The notes below the pieces were generated by a model that saw only the letters and a list, made by a program, of their open reading frames with translations, was not told the DNA's origin and did not search any database. A DNA stretch of 64,000 nucleotides from Methylococcales bacterium (GTDB taxonomy: Bacteria; Pseudomonadota; Gammaproteobacteria; Methylococcales; Methylomonadaceae): the NCBI GenBank assembly GCA_026398895.1, contig JAPLRZ010000028.1:26838-90837 (forward strand), in the 5' to 3' direction. Positions 8,260 to 15,005 of the stretch are shown here, in pieces (position 1 is the first letter of the stretch; every line of letters starts with the position of its first letter). The position numbers were made by a program, and so were the translations under genes.

Positions 8260-9588
8260 ATGACAACCCTTAATTTACAAGACGTACAAGGCATCGTGTT
8301 TAGTGGTTATAACAAATACATGAGCTGTTCCAGTTATTATTTACTGCAAATCAATGATGCAAAAAAAACCAAAGCGTGGTTAAAAAACCTGCTTGATCAA
8401 GGTCAAATCACTCACGGAGAAGATAAAGCCACCGACAGCACAGAAAATCGCTTGAACTTGGCGATTAGCTATTCAGGTCTGGAAAAACTACAACTCGATG
8501 AAGCCAGCTTAAACAGTTTTGAACGCTCATATCGTGAAGGAATGTACTCAGCACACCGCTCAACGTTGTTAGGTGATCAGAATGGTGATGCCCCTGAACA
8601 ATGGCTATGGGGCAATAAAGCCAATAGCGTGGACGTGTTAGTGCTATTATTTTCTAAGGATGCCAGTATTCATGCTGCCAGTCAGAAACAACACCAAGCC
8701 GCTTTTAAAAAGGCAGGGCTTGGCATCGTTTGGCATTTGGACGCTGGTGAAAAAAGACAAGACGCTGACGGTTTTGCCATAGAGCATTTTGGTTTTGCCG
8801 ATGGTATTTCTGATCCTGTCGTAGAAGGCTTTCCAACCGCTAGTGGCGCGGCAGCAATAGCAACGGGTGAATTTTTATTAGGTTATCCCAATCAATATGA
8901 CGGTAAATTAACCCAAATTCCAATCAGTGAACAGTTTGGTACTAACGGGACTTACCTAGTGTTGCGCCAGTTGAAACAAGATGTTGCCGCGTTTTGGACA
9001 TTCATGGATGAAGAAGCGGCACGACAAGGCATTACTGCCGATTATCTAGCCGCTAAAATGGTTGGACGGTGGCAAAGCGGCGCGTTAGTAGAAGCTAATC
9101 AAGACACCGATCCTAAAACTGTCAGTAACGACTTTGATTTCAGCAAAGACCCCGACGGTAACGGCTGCCCATTCGGCGCACATATTCGTAGAGCTAATCC
9201 AAGAGCAGTTGGACTAGGCACTAGCGATGCGGAATCACTGACCGTCGCCAATCGCCATCGTTTGTTACGCCGTGGTCGTAGTTACGGCAAAGCATTGGAA
9301 AATCCCAGAAATGATGACGGTCAAGAACGTGGTTTAGTATTCATTTGCCTAAACGCCAACATCGAACGGCAATTTGAATTTGTGCAGCACACTTGGATAA
9401 ACAACGTCAAATTTTCAGGTTTATATGATGAAGACGATCCGTTAATTGGTCGTGTCGGCAATTTCACCATCCCAGAAGAACCGCTACGCCGCCGCGTGTG
9501 CGGTTTTCAACAATTCGTCTCTACACGAGGCGGTGGTTATTTCTTTTTGCCTAGCCTAAGCGCGTTGGGGATATTGGGCAATTCTTAA
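8260..9588 (+). CDS. Dyp-type haem peroxidase
   Basis: 442 residues from the ATG at 8260 (AAAGGA eight bases upstream; a TTG at 8254 is possible but poorly placed). Key features: distal GFADG with the catalytic Asp (about residue 181), the presumed proximal haem ligand His308 in CPFGAHIRRANPR, and the distal Arg in LLRRGRSYG about 30 residues later. Length and motifs fit the large C/D-type dye-decolorising peroxidases. There is no Tat or Sec signal, so it should be cytoplasmic unless its membrane partner recruits it. Dyp enzymes oxidise bulky aromatics with hydrogen peroxide; the natural substrate is unknown. Confidence 0.92.
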   Translation: MTTLNLQDVQGIVFSGYNKYMSCSSYYLLQINDAKKTKAWLKNLLDQGQITHGEDKATDSTENRLNLAISYSGLEKLQLDEASLNSFERSYREGMYSAHRSTLLGDQNGDAPEQWLWGNKANSVDVLVLLFSKDASIHAASQKQHQAAFKKAGLGIVWHLDAGEKRQDADGFAIEHFGFADGISDPVVEGFPTASGAAAIATGEFLLGYPNQYDGKLTQIPISEQFGTNGTYLVLRQLKQDVAAFWTFMDEEAARQGITADYLAAKMVGRWQSGALVEANQDTDPKTVSNDFDFSKDPDGNGCPFGAHIRRANPRAVGLGTSDAESLTVANRHRLLRRGRSYGKALENPRNDDGQERGLVFICLNANIERQFEFVQHTWINNVKFSGLYDEDDPLIGRVGNFTIPEEPLRRRVCGFQQFVSTRGGGYFFLPSLSALGILGNS

Positions 9589-9666
9589 GCGTGATCCCAA
9601 GCTCTTGAGACTGTGAAAGAATTAATTGCTGGAGTCCAAACCACCCCATTTTATGAACTCAATTGC

Positions 9667-9752
9667 GTAGCCCGTGTGGAGCGTAGCGGAACACGGGGAA
9701 CAGTGATATTACCACGAAAAGCCCCGCATTCCGCAAGCTCCATGCGGGCTAC
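9667..9752. repeat. GTAGCCCG long hairpin repeat (family C), copy 1
   Basis: An 86-bp imperfect palindrome beginning GTAGCCCG and ending CGGGCTAC, with matched inner blocks (GGAGCGTAGCGGAACACGGGG against CCCCGCATTCCGC and GCTCC). Half of the same element occurs in reverse orientation at 12612-12656. Just before it, at 9632, is a lone GGAGTCCAAACC half of family B. Confidence 0.7.
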
Positions 9753-9764
9753 TTGCTATCTTGT

Positions 9765-10205
9765 TTAAATTTTATTCATGTTATAGTAAATATAACATGA
9801 TGGTTTGACGGGAGATGCTTTTTTAGGGAAACCTGATATAGCTCTGTTATACGTCCAATTATATTTACCATCTAAGTCATTCATACTTTTCATAACACCA
9901 GACTTAGTGATAATGCCAACATGTCCGAGTGGGTTAGCTTTCCATCCTGGAAAGACTACTATTGCTCCTACTTTTTCCTTAAAATTTACTGAAAAATCAG
10001 CCTTTTTCCCCATATCTTTCGCAGCTTTTTGTGCTGTTTTACACCAGTCTTGTGCATCACCGCTCCAAGGTAGCCAACCATTACCTTTGACTTGCGCAAC
10101 CCCCCAAGTACAGTAACCCGCATAAAAAGCACCTGCCACAGCAACTGAAGTCGTAGCCGATAAAACCCCCACGAGTACACTTGTTTGTATTATTTTCTTA
10201 AACAT
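9765..10205 (-). CDS. Secreted CHAP-domain amidase/peptidase
   Basis: 146 residues. A Sec signal peptide (about 1-25, ending VAVAGA) precedes a minimal CHAP domain. The presumed catalytic Cys32 lies in YCTWGVAQ and His95 in GHVGIIT. CHAP enzymes cut peptidoglycan amide bonds or act as related cysteine peptidases. It is the last gene of a same-strand group (YidD, DUF4177-like, CHAP) with gaps of 17 and 51 bases, so co-expression is likely. It could be a wall hydrolase for the cell itself or an anti-competitor effector; nothing here decides between them. Confidence 0.8.
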   Translation of the reverse strand: MFKKIIQTSVLVGVLSATTSVAVAGAFYAGYCTWGVAQVKGNGWLPWSGDAQDWCKTAQKAAKDMGKKADFSVNFKEKVGAIVVFPGWKANPLGHVGIITKSGVMKSMNDLDGKYNWTYNRAISGFPKKASPVKPSCYIYYNMNKI

Positions 10206-10256
10206 TATTGTCTCCGTAAATCTTAAAATGTATTTAGAAACATCACCAAAAGCGGC

Positions 10257-10445
10257 TTATTCCTTAACGTAAATAGCCAGATATGTAATCGTTGGTTGAC
10301 CAAAACCTAAACATCCTGGTTGTTGGGCTTGGAATACAGAATGGAGCTTGTATCCATTTTCACTTTGACTTGTAAATCTGTTTTCCAATTGTGCAATCGC
10401 CTTATTTGAAAATTCAGCCCCAATTGGTTCAATTTTGTATTTCAT
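10257..10445 (-). CDS. Small DUF4177-like protein
   Basis: 62 residues with no signal peptide. The pattern MKYKIEPIG...LENRFTSQSENGYKLHSVF...YLAIYVKE has the strand-helix-strand look of DUF4177 proteins (a short helix followed by a G-Y/W-x-L turn). The family has no known function. It lies between a YidD-like gene and a CHAP gene on the same strand. Confidence 0.5.
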   Translation of the reverse strand: MKYKIEPIGAEFSNKAIAQLENRFTSQSENGYKLHSVFQAQQPGCLGFGQPTITYLAIYVKE

Positions 10446-10462
10446 ATTTTATCCTTAGTCAT

Positions 10463-10819
10463 TTATGGAAAATCTATGCCGCCAGCATCTGGACGGCAGC
10501 GGTAAAGTCTTTTACATGTCAAAACAAAGCCCCGCACAAGACCTTTATTTCTAAAAGCTAATTCAGCGTAATGGGAACAGCTTGGCTCAAATACACAACG
10601 ATTGCCCAATTTAGGTGAAATACGTTTACGATACCAGCGAAGCATTTTCACAAATAGATGTAACCAGACAGGTTTATTAGGAATATCCAATGATTGAATT
10701 GCAATATCACTATCAGTAGTTCCTCTCAGCAGTCGCTCAATAGAAGGCAGTAGGAAAGGTTCTACATGACATTCATAAACCTCTCCATCCACGTTTATTT
10801 CTTTTATATTCTGTTTCAT
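10463..10819 (-). CDS. yidD: YidD-like protein with N-terminal extension
   Basis: 118 residues from the ATG at 10819 (GGAG ten bases upstream). The C-terminal 65 residues match YidD: YRKRISPKLGNRCVFEPSCS, then YAELAFRNKG, and CRPDAGGID at the end. YidD normally has about 70-85 residues and sits between rnpA and yidC, where it assists membrane insertion. Here it is far from that cluster and carries about 50 extra N-terminal residues. This is more likely an accessory paralogue in a small operon with a secreted CHAP enzyme. Whether it helps insert or export its neighbours is speculation. Confidence 0.75.
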   Translation of the reverse strand: MKQNIKEINVDGEVYECHVEPFLLPSIERLLRGTTDSDIAIQSLDIPNKPVWLHLFVKMLRWYRKRISPKLGNRCVFEPSCSHYAELAFRNKGLVRGFVLTCKRLYRCRPDAGGIDFP

Positions 10820-10857
10820 TGAAGGCAAACTCCAATTTAGAGCCTAGCGATAGAGTT

Positions 10858-10921
10858 AAGCGGGAGTTGCGTATAAAACGCTGAAAACGAAACTGCCTTT
10901 GTTTTCTAGGTTCTCCCGCTT
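10858..10921. repeat. 64-bp element with AAGCGGGAG inverted ends
   Basis: A 9-bp perfect inverted repeat, AAGCGGGAG / CTCCCGCTT, brackets 46 bases with no open frame. It separates the YidD cassette from the small gene at 10954. Confidence 0.5.
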
Positions 10922-10953
10922 AAATGACAAGTTGGACATTTTTAAATCAACGA

Positions 10954-11133
10954 CTATTTTTTATTATCATGCTTCGCTTCCTCTAAAGCATGACGATAGC
11001 CGTCTTTAAAGTCGCGACTAGCACCAAGACTGCCATCAAGAATGCTATCTTTCTGTAAGCTTTTACTAACATCGTCAGTTCTGATGTCTTTTTCAGCTTG
11101 TTTTTTACCATCTTCGTAACTGGACTTGCCCAT
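10954..11133 (-). CDS. Small charged hypothetical protein
   Basis: 59 residues starting MGKSSYEDGKKQAEKD, rich in Lys, Asp and Glu, with no signal or membrane segment. I chose the ATG at 11133 because AGAGG lies eight bases before it; the upstream in-frame ATG at 11154 has no such site. It ends EEAKHDNKK. I do not recognise the family. It may be cytosolic and largely helical. Confidence 0.55.
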   Translation of the reverse strand: MGKSSYEDGKKQAEKDIRTDDVSKSLQKDSILDGSLGASRDFKDGYRHALEEAKHDNKK

Positions 11134-11339
11134 ATTAAATACCTCTTCTTTCAAATACTTATGAATATATTGGCAAGTAGCGAGGAAAGTTTAATTTCAT
11201 TTCATACGATTCTGTGTCTACTTGCTGTTGTTTTTGTAGTTGTTTGCCAATAAATTAACTACGGCAGTATTATCAAATCTTTGCCAATGCTATACAATCA
11301 AGGCTAACTTGTTATTTTGTCGGTAGAAGTGGGTATTTT

Positions 11340-11731
11340 ATGTCAGTACATGAAAAATAAGATTGGTTAGACAGGCAAAGGGCTGGACGCAAGCTTATTT
11401 AGCCGAAAAATTAGAGATGTCGATTAATGCTTACGGCGATCTTGAGCGAGGTGACAGCGATATAAAATTATCCAAACTTGAGAAAATTGCAGAATTGTTT
11501 GGTGTGGAATTAAACGAGCTTTGTTGTTCAAGTGAAAAAGGCTTTGTTAATTTAAGCACGGGAAGAAGTAAACGAAATAACAAAAATTATTGCAGTATCA
11601 GCTCATCCATTATTGAAAGCTCAGAACTCGCCCACAAGCTTGAAAAATCAGAACAACTCAACGAGCAACAAAACAAAGAAATCGAGTTATTAAAAGAAGT
11701 TATCGCCTTAATGAAAAAGAAAGTTGCCTAG
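11340..11731 (+). pseudogene. XRE-type HTH regulator, frameshifted near its start
   Basis: From the ATG at 11340 the frame reads MSVHEK and then stops. Adding one A to the A5 run at 11353-11357 restores IRLVRQAKGWTQAYLAEKLE and a full XRE helix-turn-helix with a C-terminal coiled coil (ELAHKLEKSEQLNEQQNKE). The restored N-terminus matches the paralogue at 15006 (MKVHEKIRFMRE). A TTG at 11363 could start a 122-residue product lacking only the first helix. Either a slippage mutation or a sequencing error would explain it. The remaining protein would probably bind DNA poorly. Confidence 0.75.
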
Positions 11732-11773
11732 CATCTGCCAACTTTATTGATTTTGAGTAGTTTTAATCATACA

Positions 11774-11847
11774 AGGGTGGGCAACGCTTTTTTGCCCACC
11801 GCTTTTATCGCAAATGGTGGGCAAACAAAAAGACGCTTGTCCACCCT
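11774..11847. repeat. Inverted repeat AGGGTGG...CCACCCT
   Basis: Outer AGGGTGG / CCACCCT arms and inner GTGGGCAA blocks form a compound palindrome between the XRE pseudogene and a PIN-domain remnant. It resembles other short palindromes in the window that begin with GTAGGGTG. Confidence 0.5.
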
Positions 11848-11852
11848 ACCGC

Positions 11853-11980
11853 GCTGAGGTTTTAGCGGATGTTTTTATCACTTGTGATGATAAACTGTTG
11901 AAAGTTGCCAGAAAGAAACCAGTTTAAAAATTACCGCGATGAATCCCCTTCAATTTGTTTTATCTGAGGAGTTGCAATAA
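11853..11980 (+). pseudogene. C-terminal remnant of a PIN-domain (VapC-like) toxin
   Basis: One frame reads ADVFITCDDKLLKVARKKPV and then stops. The neighbouring frame continues KITAMNPLQFVLSEELQ up to a TAA at 11978. Together these resemble the last 40 residues of PIN-domain ribonucleases (FITCDDKLLK is typical), broken by a frameshift at the A5 run near 11929. The catalytic N-terminal Asp region is missing, replaced upstream by a palindromic repeat. The final TAATG couples it to the next gene. Confidence 0.55.
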
Positions 11981-12201
11981 TGGAACAATCCGTTTTAATC
12001 AATGAAAGCCAACTGGTTCAACAAGCCATTAGGGTGTTAATTGAAAAATTAGGTACTACCGATGCTAATCGTTTTTTATCTTTAAAATCTGCGCAGCGTT
12101 TGGATTCTGTTTTAAGGCATCAAACTTGGCAGAATACGTTAGAGAAAGAGAGTTTTTTTGATGACGTATTTAAAAATCATGCCAACTCTGTTAATTTATG
12201 A
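11980..12201 (+). CDS. Small protein, possible antitoxin
   Basis: 73 residues, mostly helical in appearance (ESQLVQQAIRVLIEKLG). Its ATG overlaps the stop of the PIN remnant (TAATG) and its stop overlaps the next start (ATGA). Size and position suggest a toxin-antitoxin component, but no DNA-binding motif is visible. If its toxin was the PIN protein, the partner is now dead. Confidence 0.45.
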   Translation: MEQSVLINESQLVQQAIRVLIEKLGTTDANRFLSLKSAQRLDSVLRHQTWQNTLEKESFFDDVFKNHANSVNL

Positions 12202-12356
12202 CGGCTTTAAGTTTTTCTTTTTTTGCCAAAATCGAATTACTATCATTGAAAGTCGTTGATAACTATATGAAACCAAAAGAGTTAAAAAAAGCCCTGTTAA
12301 TTGTAAAAGAACACCAAACTGAGTTTGAGAGGAGATGGGATGAGTATTTTAGTTAA
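12198..12356 (+). pseudogene. Truncated DUF4160-like protein (C-terminal part)
   Basis: 52 residues. The C-terminal part, KPKELKKALLIVKEHQTEF, followed by RRWDEYF, resembles the end of DUF4160 proteins, which are usually encoded directly before a DUF2442 gene, as here. Full DUF4160 proteins are about 80-90 residues, so the conserved N-terminal half is missing. Its frame overlaps the next gene by 17 bases. The assignment rests on the tail and on the neighbour. Confidence 0.45.
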
Positions 12357-12585
12357 AGGTAAATCGGTGCATTTTGATGACCGTTATCTGCACGTTGAAC
12401 TGGAAGATGGTCGGGTAATTTTAACGCCGATGTCATGGTACAAAGAACTACAAACCGCTACTTTCAAGCAATTAACAAATTATCAATTTATTTGTCAAGG
12501 GTCGGGTATAGAATGGGCTGAGTTAGATTATCACCTGAGTATTGACAGTATGTTGTTATCACAAAGCAAGCAAAAAGCCGCGTAA
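12340..12585 (+). CDS. DUF2442 protein, putative antitoxin partner
   Basis: 81 residues from the ATG at 12340 (GAGGAGA just upstream). The conserved DUF2442 features are visible: VHFDDRYLHVELEDGRVILTP, then a Trp-Tyr pair (SWYKEL), GIEWAELDYHLSIDSML near the end. Such proteins are paired with DUF4160 in probable toxin-antitoxin units. Since its partner is truncated it is probably an orphan. Confidence 0.75.
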   Translation: MSILVKGKSVHFDDRYLHVELEDGRVILTPMSWYKELQTATFKQLTNYQFICQGSGIEWAELDYHLSIDSMLLSQSKQKAA

Positions 12586-12611
12586 CGAGTAGTGGGGGCT
12601 TTTGTGATGAT

Positions 12612-12656
12612 GTCACTGTTCCCCGTGTTCCGCTACGCTTCACACTGGCTACGCAA
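12612..12656. repeat. Family C hairpin repeat, half copy (inverted)
   Basis: About 45 bases match the reverse complement of 9661-9710 (CACTGTTCCCCGTGTTCCGC and CTACGC blocks). Only one arm is present, so this is a broken copy of the 9667-9752 element. Confidence 0.65.
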
Positions 12657-12692
12657 CTAAAACACTCAGTCAAAATAAAACGAGGAGTGATT

Positions 12693-12827
12693 ATGGATAT
12701 TGAAACTGTATTTAAATTACTGGCTATTGTACTTTGGCCATTCTTACTGGTATTTTTATACTACCTGCTTGATAGAAAAGGTTTTAAAAAACAACTGGAA
12801 AAGTTTAAAAAAGAGGGTTGGTCTTAA
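12693..12827 (+). CDS. Small single-pass membrane protein
   Basis: 44 residues: a short N-terminus, one hydrophobic stretch (LLAIVLWPFLLVFLYYLL) and a strongly basic tail (DRKGFKKQLEKFKKEGWS). CGAGGAG lies six bases before the ATG, which supports translation. The shape (one helix plus basic tail) is seen in small regulatory membrane peptides and some type I toxins, but I cannot assign a function. Confidence 0.5.
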   Translation: MDIETVFKLLAIVLWPFLLVFLYYLLDRKGFKKQLEKFKKEGWS

Positions 12828-12837
12828 ATGTCCCTTT

Positions 12838-12885
12838 AAACGCATCAAGCGGATTTGTCAGCCGCGAAAGCCGCTTGGTGCGTTT
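12838..12885. repeat. Palindrome AAACGCATCAAGCGG
   Basis: 15-bp arms, AAACGCATCAAGCGG / CCGCTTGGTGCGTTT, with an 18-base loop that itself starts with complementary bases. It lies ten bases after the small membrane protein and could act as a terminator, although no clean T-run follows. The rest of the gap to 13059 shows nothing. Confidence 0.45.
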
Positions 12886-13059
12886 GTGAGTACATCACTT
12901 TTTCATAGAAACGCCTATTTTCGCTATCGCTCAAACAGGCTTATTTCAACCTACATGGCTAGCAAAATAATCGACGTATTGCCCCGAATAAACACGGCTA
13001 CATTTTTCATACAGTAAATGGGTTAAAATGCTCCTCATTTTTTCAGCCATTATTTAGTT

Positions 13060-13290
13060 ATGATTAAAGCAACCCTCAATGCACGGCGATTATTATGTCC
13101 ATTGCCCGTCATTCGTACTCAAGATAAAGTCAAGCAACTGCAAGTTGGCGATCAGTTGGAAGTGATTTGCACCGACCCTGGTGTCATGCAAGATATTCCA
13201 ACATGGTGTCGTATTAATGGACATAAAGTGCTGGAAACCATGACTGGCGATCATGAATATATTATTGTTCTGGAAGTAGGCGCGGGTTAA
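13060..13290 (+). CDS. TusA-family sulfur carrier
   Basis: 76 residues, the normal length. The conserved CPLP motif has its catalytic Cys13 (LLCPLPVIRT). TusA-family proteins carry persulfide sulfur for tRNA thiolation or sulfur oxidation. It is coupled (TAATG) to a cation-efflux gene rather than to tus or dsr genes, so the exact sulfur pathway is open. Confidence 0.88.
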   Translation: MIKATLNARRLLCPLPVIRTQDKVKQLQVGDQLEVICTDPGVMQDIPTWCRINGHKVLETMTGDHEYIIVLEVGAG

Positions 13291-14435
13291 TGGCTGAAAT
13301 TTCTGAGATTGAACGCGACCGAAAATTAAAAGCTAAAGCCAGTTATGTCGGTGCGGCGATTAATATATCGCAAACTTTGCTTAAAATTGGCTTCGGGATG
13401 TTATGGCAATCATCGGCATTAATTGCTGACGGTATCCATTCCTTATCAGATTTACTGAGCGATTTTTTGGTGATTGTTGCAGTACGCATGGGCAGTCGAG
13501 AAGCCGATCATGAACATCCTTATGGTCATCGACGTTTTGAAACCATCGCCACCATTATTTTAGGACTCAGTTTAATTATTATCGGCGGCGGTATTGCATG
13601 GTCGGTGATGAAACGCATGGAACAACCTGAACATCTATCGACCCCCGATGTGATGAGTTTAGGCATCGTGGCTATTTCGATTTTAGTCAATGAATGGCTA
13701 TATCATTACACTAAGCGGATTGCTAAAACCACCCGTTCTAAGTTACTGTTAGCCAATGCGTGGCATCAACGCAGTGATGCGATTTCTTCTGTGGTGGTGT
13801 TATTCGGTATCGGTGCAGTGCTATTAGGTTATCCACTTGCCGATGCAATTGCCGCGATTGTGGTTGCCTTGATGGTGGTTAAAATTGGCTTAAGTCAACT
13901 GATTGCCAGTATTAAAGAGTTGGTCGATACCTCATTACCTCCGCACTTACTCGCTGAAATTCGTGCCGCTATTTTGGCTATTGAAGGCGTAGAAGGCATA
14001 CATTTACTGCGCTCACGTCAAATGGGTGAAGATGCGTTACTCGATGCTCATGTCATTGTTGACCCACGCATTACCGTTTCTGAGGGTCATAATATTAGTG
14101 AAGCGGTACGCGATGAATTAGTCAGTCGCTTTGATGATGTCATGGATGTACTGGTTCATATTGATGCGGAAAATGATGAAGGCAAGTTTGAAAAAACTAC
14201 ACCGCTTTATCGCCGTGACGTAAAAGCATTACTGGATAACTATCTTGCGGCGGTTAAATCCGACATCATCGATTTCAAAATTCATTATTTAGAGGGGCAA
14301 GTCGAAGTCGAAGTGATTTTACCGTTTTTCATGAGTGAACAAGCTGAACAACTCACTCAGCTAAAAGCACAATGTGAACAAATGAAATTAGACCTTGAAA
14401 AAATAGCCAAGGTATTGATATTTTTTAAGATTTAA
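13290..14435 (+). CDS. Cation diffusion facilitator (FieF-like metal exporter)
   Basis: 381 residues. Transmembrane metal-site motifs are HSLSDLLSD (TM2) and HQRSDAISS (TM5), with DHEHPYGH between them. These are typical of zinc/iron CDF exporters. The C-terminal cytoplasmic ferredoxin-like domain (from about 215) is followed by an extra charged region of about 80 residues, longer than E. coli FieF (300 aa). Its start overlaps the tusA stop by one base. Part of this gene (14007-14098) is duplicated in two pieces downstream. Confidence 0.9.
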   Translation: MAEISEIERDRKLKAKASYVGAAINISQTLLKIGFGMLWQSSALIADGIHSLSDLLSDFLVIVAVRMGSREADHEHPYGHRRFETIATIILGLSLIIIGGGIAWSVMKRMEQPEHLSTPDVMSLGIVAISILVNEWLYHYTKRIAKTTRSKLLLANAWHQRSDAISSVVVLFGIGAVLLGYPLADAIAAIVVALMVVKIGLSQLIASIKELVDTSLPPHLLAEIRAAILAIEGVEGIHLLRSRQMGEDALLDAHVIVDPRITVSEGHNISEAVRDELVSRFDDVMDVLVHIDAENDEGKFEKTTPLYRRDVKALLDNYLAAVKSDIIDFKIHYLEGQVEVEVILPFFMSEQAEQLTQLKAQCEQMKLDLEKIAKVLIFFKI

Positions 14436-14492
14436 CGAAATGCAACCTGTAAATACTGTCTTACAGATAAAAACGGTATCTACAGTGTGTAT

Positions 14493-14521
14493 GGCGTATT
14501 AGCGATAGCGTAATACGCCGA
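14493..14521. repeat. Short palindrome GGCGTATTA...TAATACGCC
   Basis: Arms GGCGTATTA / TAATACGCC with a short loop, 60 bases after the CDF stop. It may be a terminator-like structure or another member of the palindrome collection. Confidence 0.4.
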
Positions 14522-14544
14522 ATGATTGAATCACATACTACGAG

Positions 14545-14595
14545 CTGCGCTCACGACAAATGGGTGAAGATGCGTTACTCGATGCTCATGTCATT
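14545..14595 (+). pseudogene. Duplicated fragment A of the CDF transporter gene
   Basis: 51 bases nearly identical to about 14007-14057 of the CDF gene (encoding LRSRQMGEDALLDAHVI), with one clear mismatch (ACGACAA against ACGTCAA). It ends at TCATT, where a 210-base insert begins. The matching continuation is found at 14813-14851. Confidence 0.8.
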
Positions 14596-14624
14596 TTGCC
14601 ATCATGCGTCCGTCGTGCTAGAAT
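14596..14624 (+). promoter_or_regulatory. Sigma-70 promoter of the candidate small RNA
   Basis: TTGCCA (14596-14601), an exact 17-base spacer and TAGAAT (14619-14624): one of the best promoter matches in the window. Transcription should start close to 14630, immediately at the 5' arm of the RNA closing stem. Confidence 0.7.
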
Positions 14625-14629
14625 GTAAG

Positions 14630-14800
14630 GGTTGCAACTTCCCTTAGTTTCTTCGCTACTACCGAGATGAGAGATCCCTCGGGAAAATGAAGTCGTGATT
14701 ATTTAATGCACATAATTTACAAGTGGAGGTTGCAACGCCCCTTACAGCCGTTAGGCTATTGAATCAAAAAGCCCTCTCAACCGAGAGGGCTTTTTGATTC
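14630..14800 (+). ncRNA. Candidate small RNA of about 170 nt
   Basis: A complete transcription unit without an open frame: promoter at 14596-14624, terminator at 14761-14800. The body starts with GTAAGGG-TTGCAAC (14625-14638), which can pair with GTTGCAAC-G-CCCCTTAC (14729-14745), closing a loop of about 90 nt. Inside is a further hairpin, CCGAG-CTCGG, enclosed by CTTC/GAAG. I find no resemblance to 6S, tmRNA, 4.5S or RNase P RNA. Retron RNAs also have complementary ends, but no reverse transcriptase is near. It could be a new sRNA or a structured mobile element. Function unknown. Confidence 0.6.
14761..14800 (+). terminator. Perfect intrinsic terminator
   Basis: Two perfectly complementary 18-base arms (starting GAATCAAAAAGCCCTCTC) around an AACC loop, with T5 on the descending side and A5 on the ascending side, so it works in both directions. 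It ends the candidate small RNA. Confidence 0.9.
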
Positions 14801-14812
14801 TGCCTTCATTAT

Positions 14813-14851
14813 GTTGACCCACGCATTACCGTTTCTGAGGGGCATAATATT
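14813..14851 (+). pseudogene. Duplicated fragment B of the CDF transporter gene
   Basis: 39 bases nearly identical to about 14058-14096 of the CDF gene (GTTGACCCACGCATTACCG onward), with one mismatch. It continues exactly where fragment A stops, so the duplicate was once continuous and was split by the small-RNA unit. It is preceded by TCATT (14806-14810), the same five bases that end fragment A. Confidence 0.8.
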
Positions 14852-14857
14852 TTCATC

Positions 14858-14902
14858 GTTCCAACGCTCTGCGTTGGAATGCCTCAGTTGACGCTCCAGC
14901 GT
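14858..14902. repeat. Hairpin pair GTTCCAACGC / GACGCT
   Basis: GTTCCAACGC-TCT-GCGTTGGAAT followed by GACGCT-CC-AGCGTC. Such GTTCCAACGC hairpins are common scattered repeats in many bacterial genomes. They lie between the CDF fragment and the second XRE gene. Confidence 0.6.
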
Positions 14903-15005
14903 CCTGCTTAAAAATGCTGTTATCTACCGCGTACCATTCTAAACCTCTACAAATTTGCTACAATAGCCTAACAGTGCTGGTTTCTACCTGATTTAGGAAG
15001 GTGTT

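Noticed and set aside
12700..13017. 105-codon plus-strand frame
   Set aside because: It runs out of frame through the small membrane protein gene and a palindrome, starts without a ribosome-binding site and has no protein-like composition.
14625..14745. Retron msr-msd, because the RNA has complementary ends
   Set aside because: No reverse transcriptase gene is in or near the window segment, and a strong terminator follows directly.
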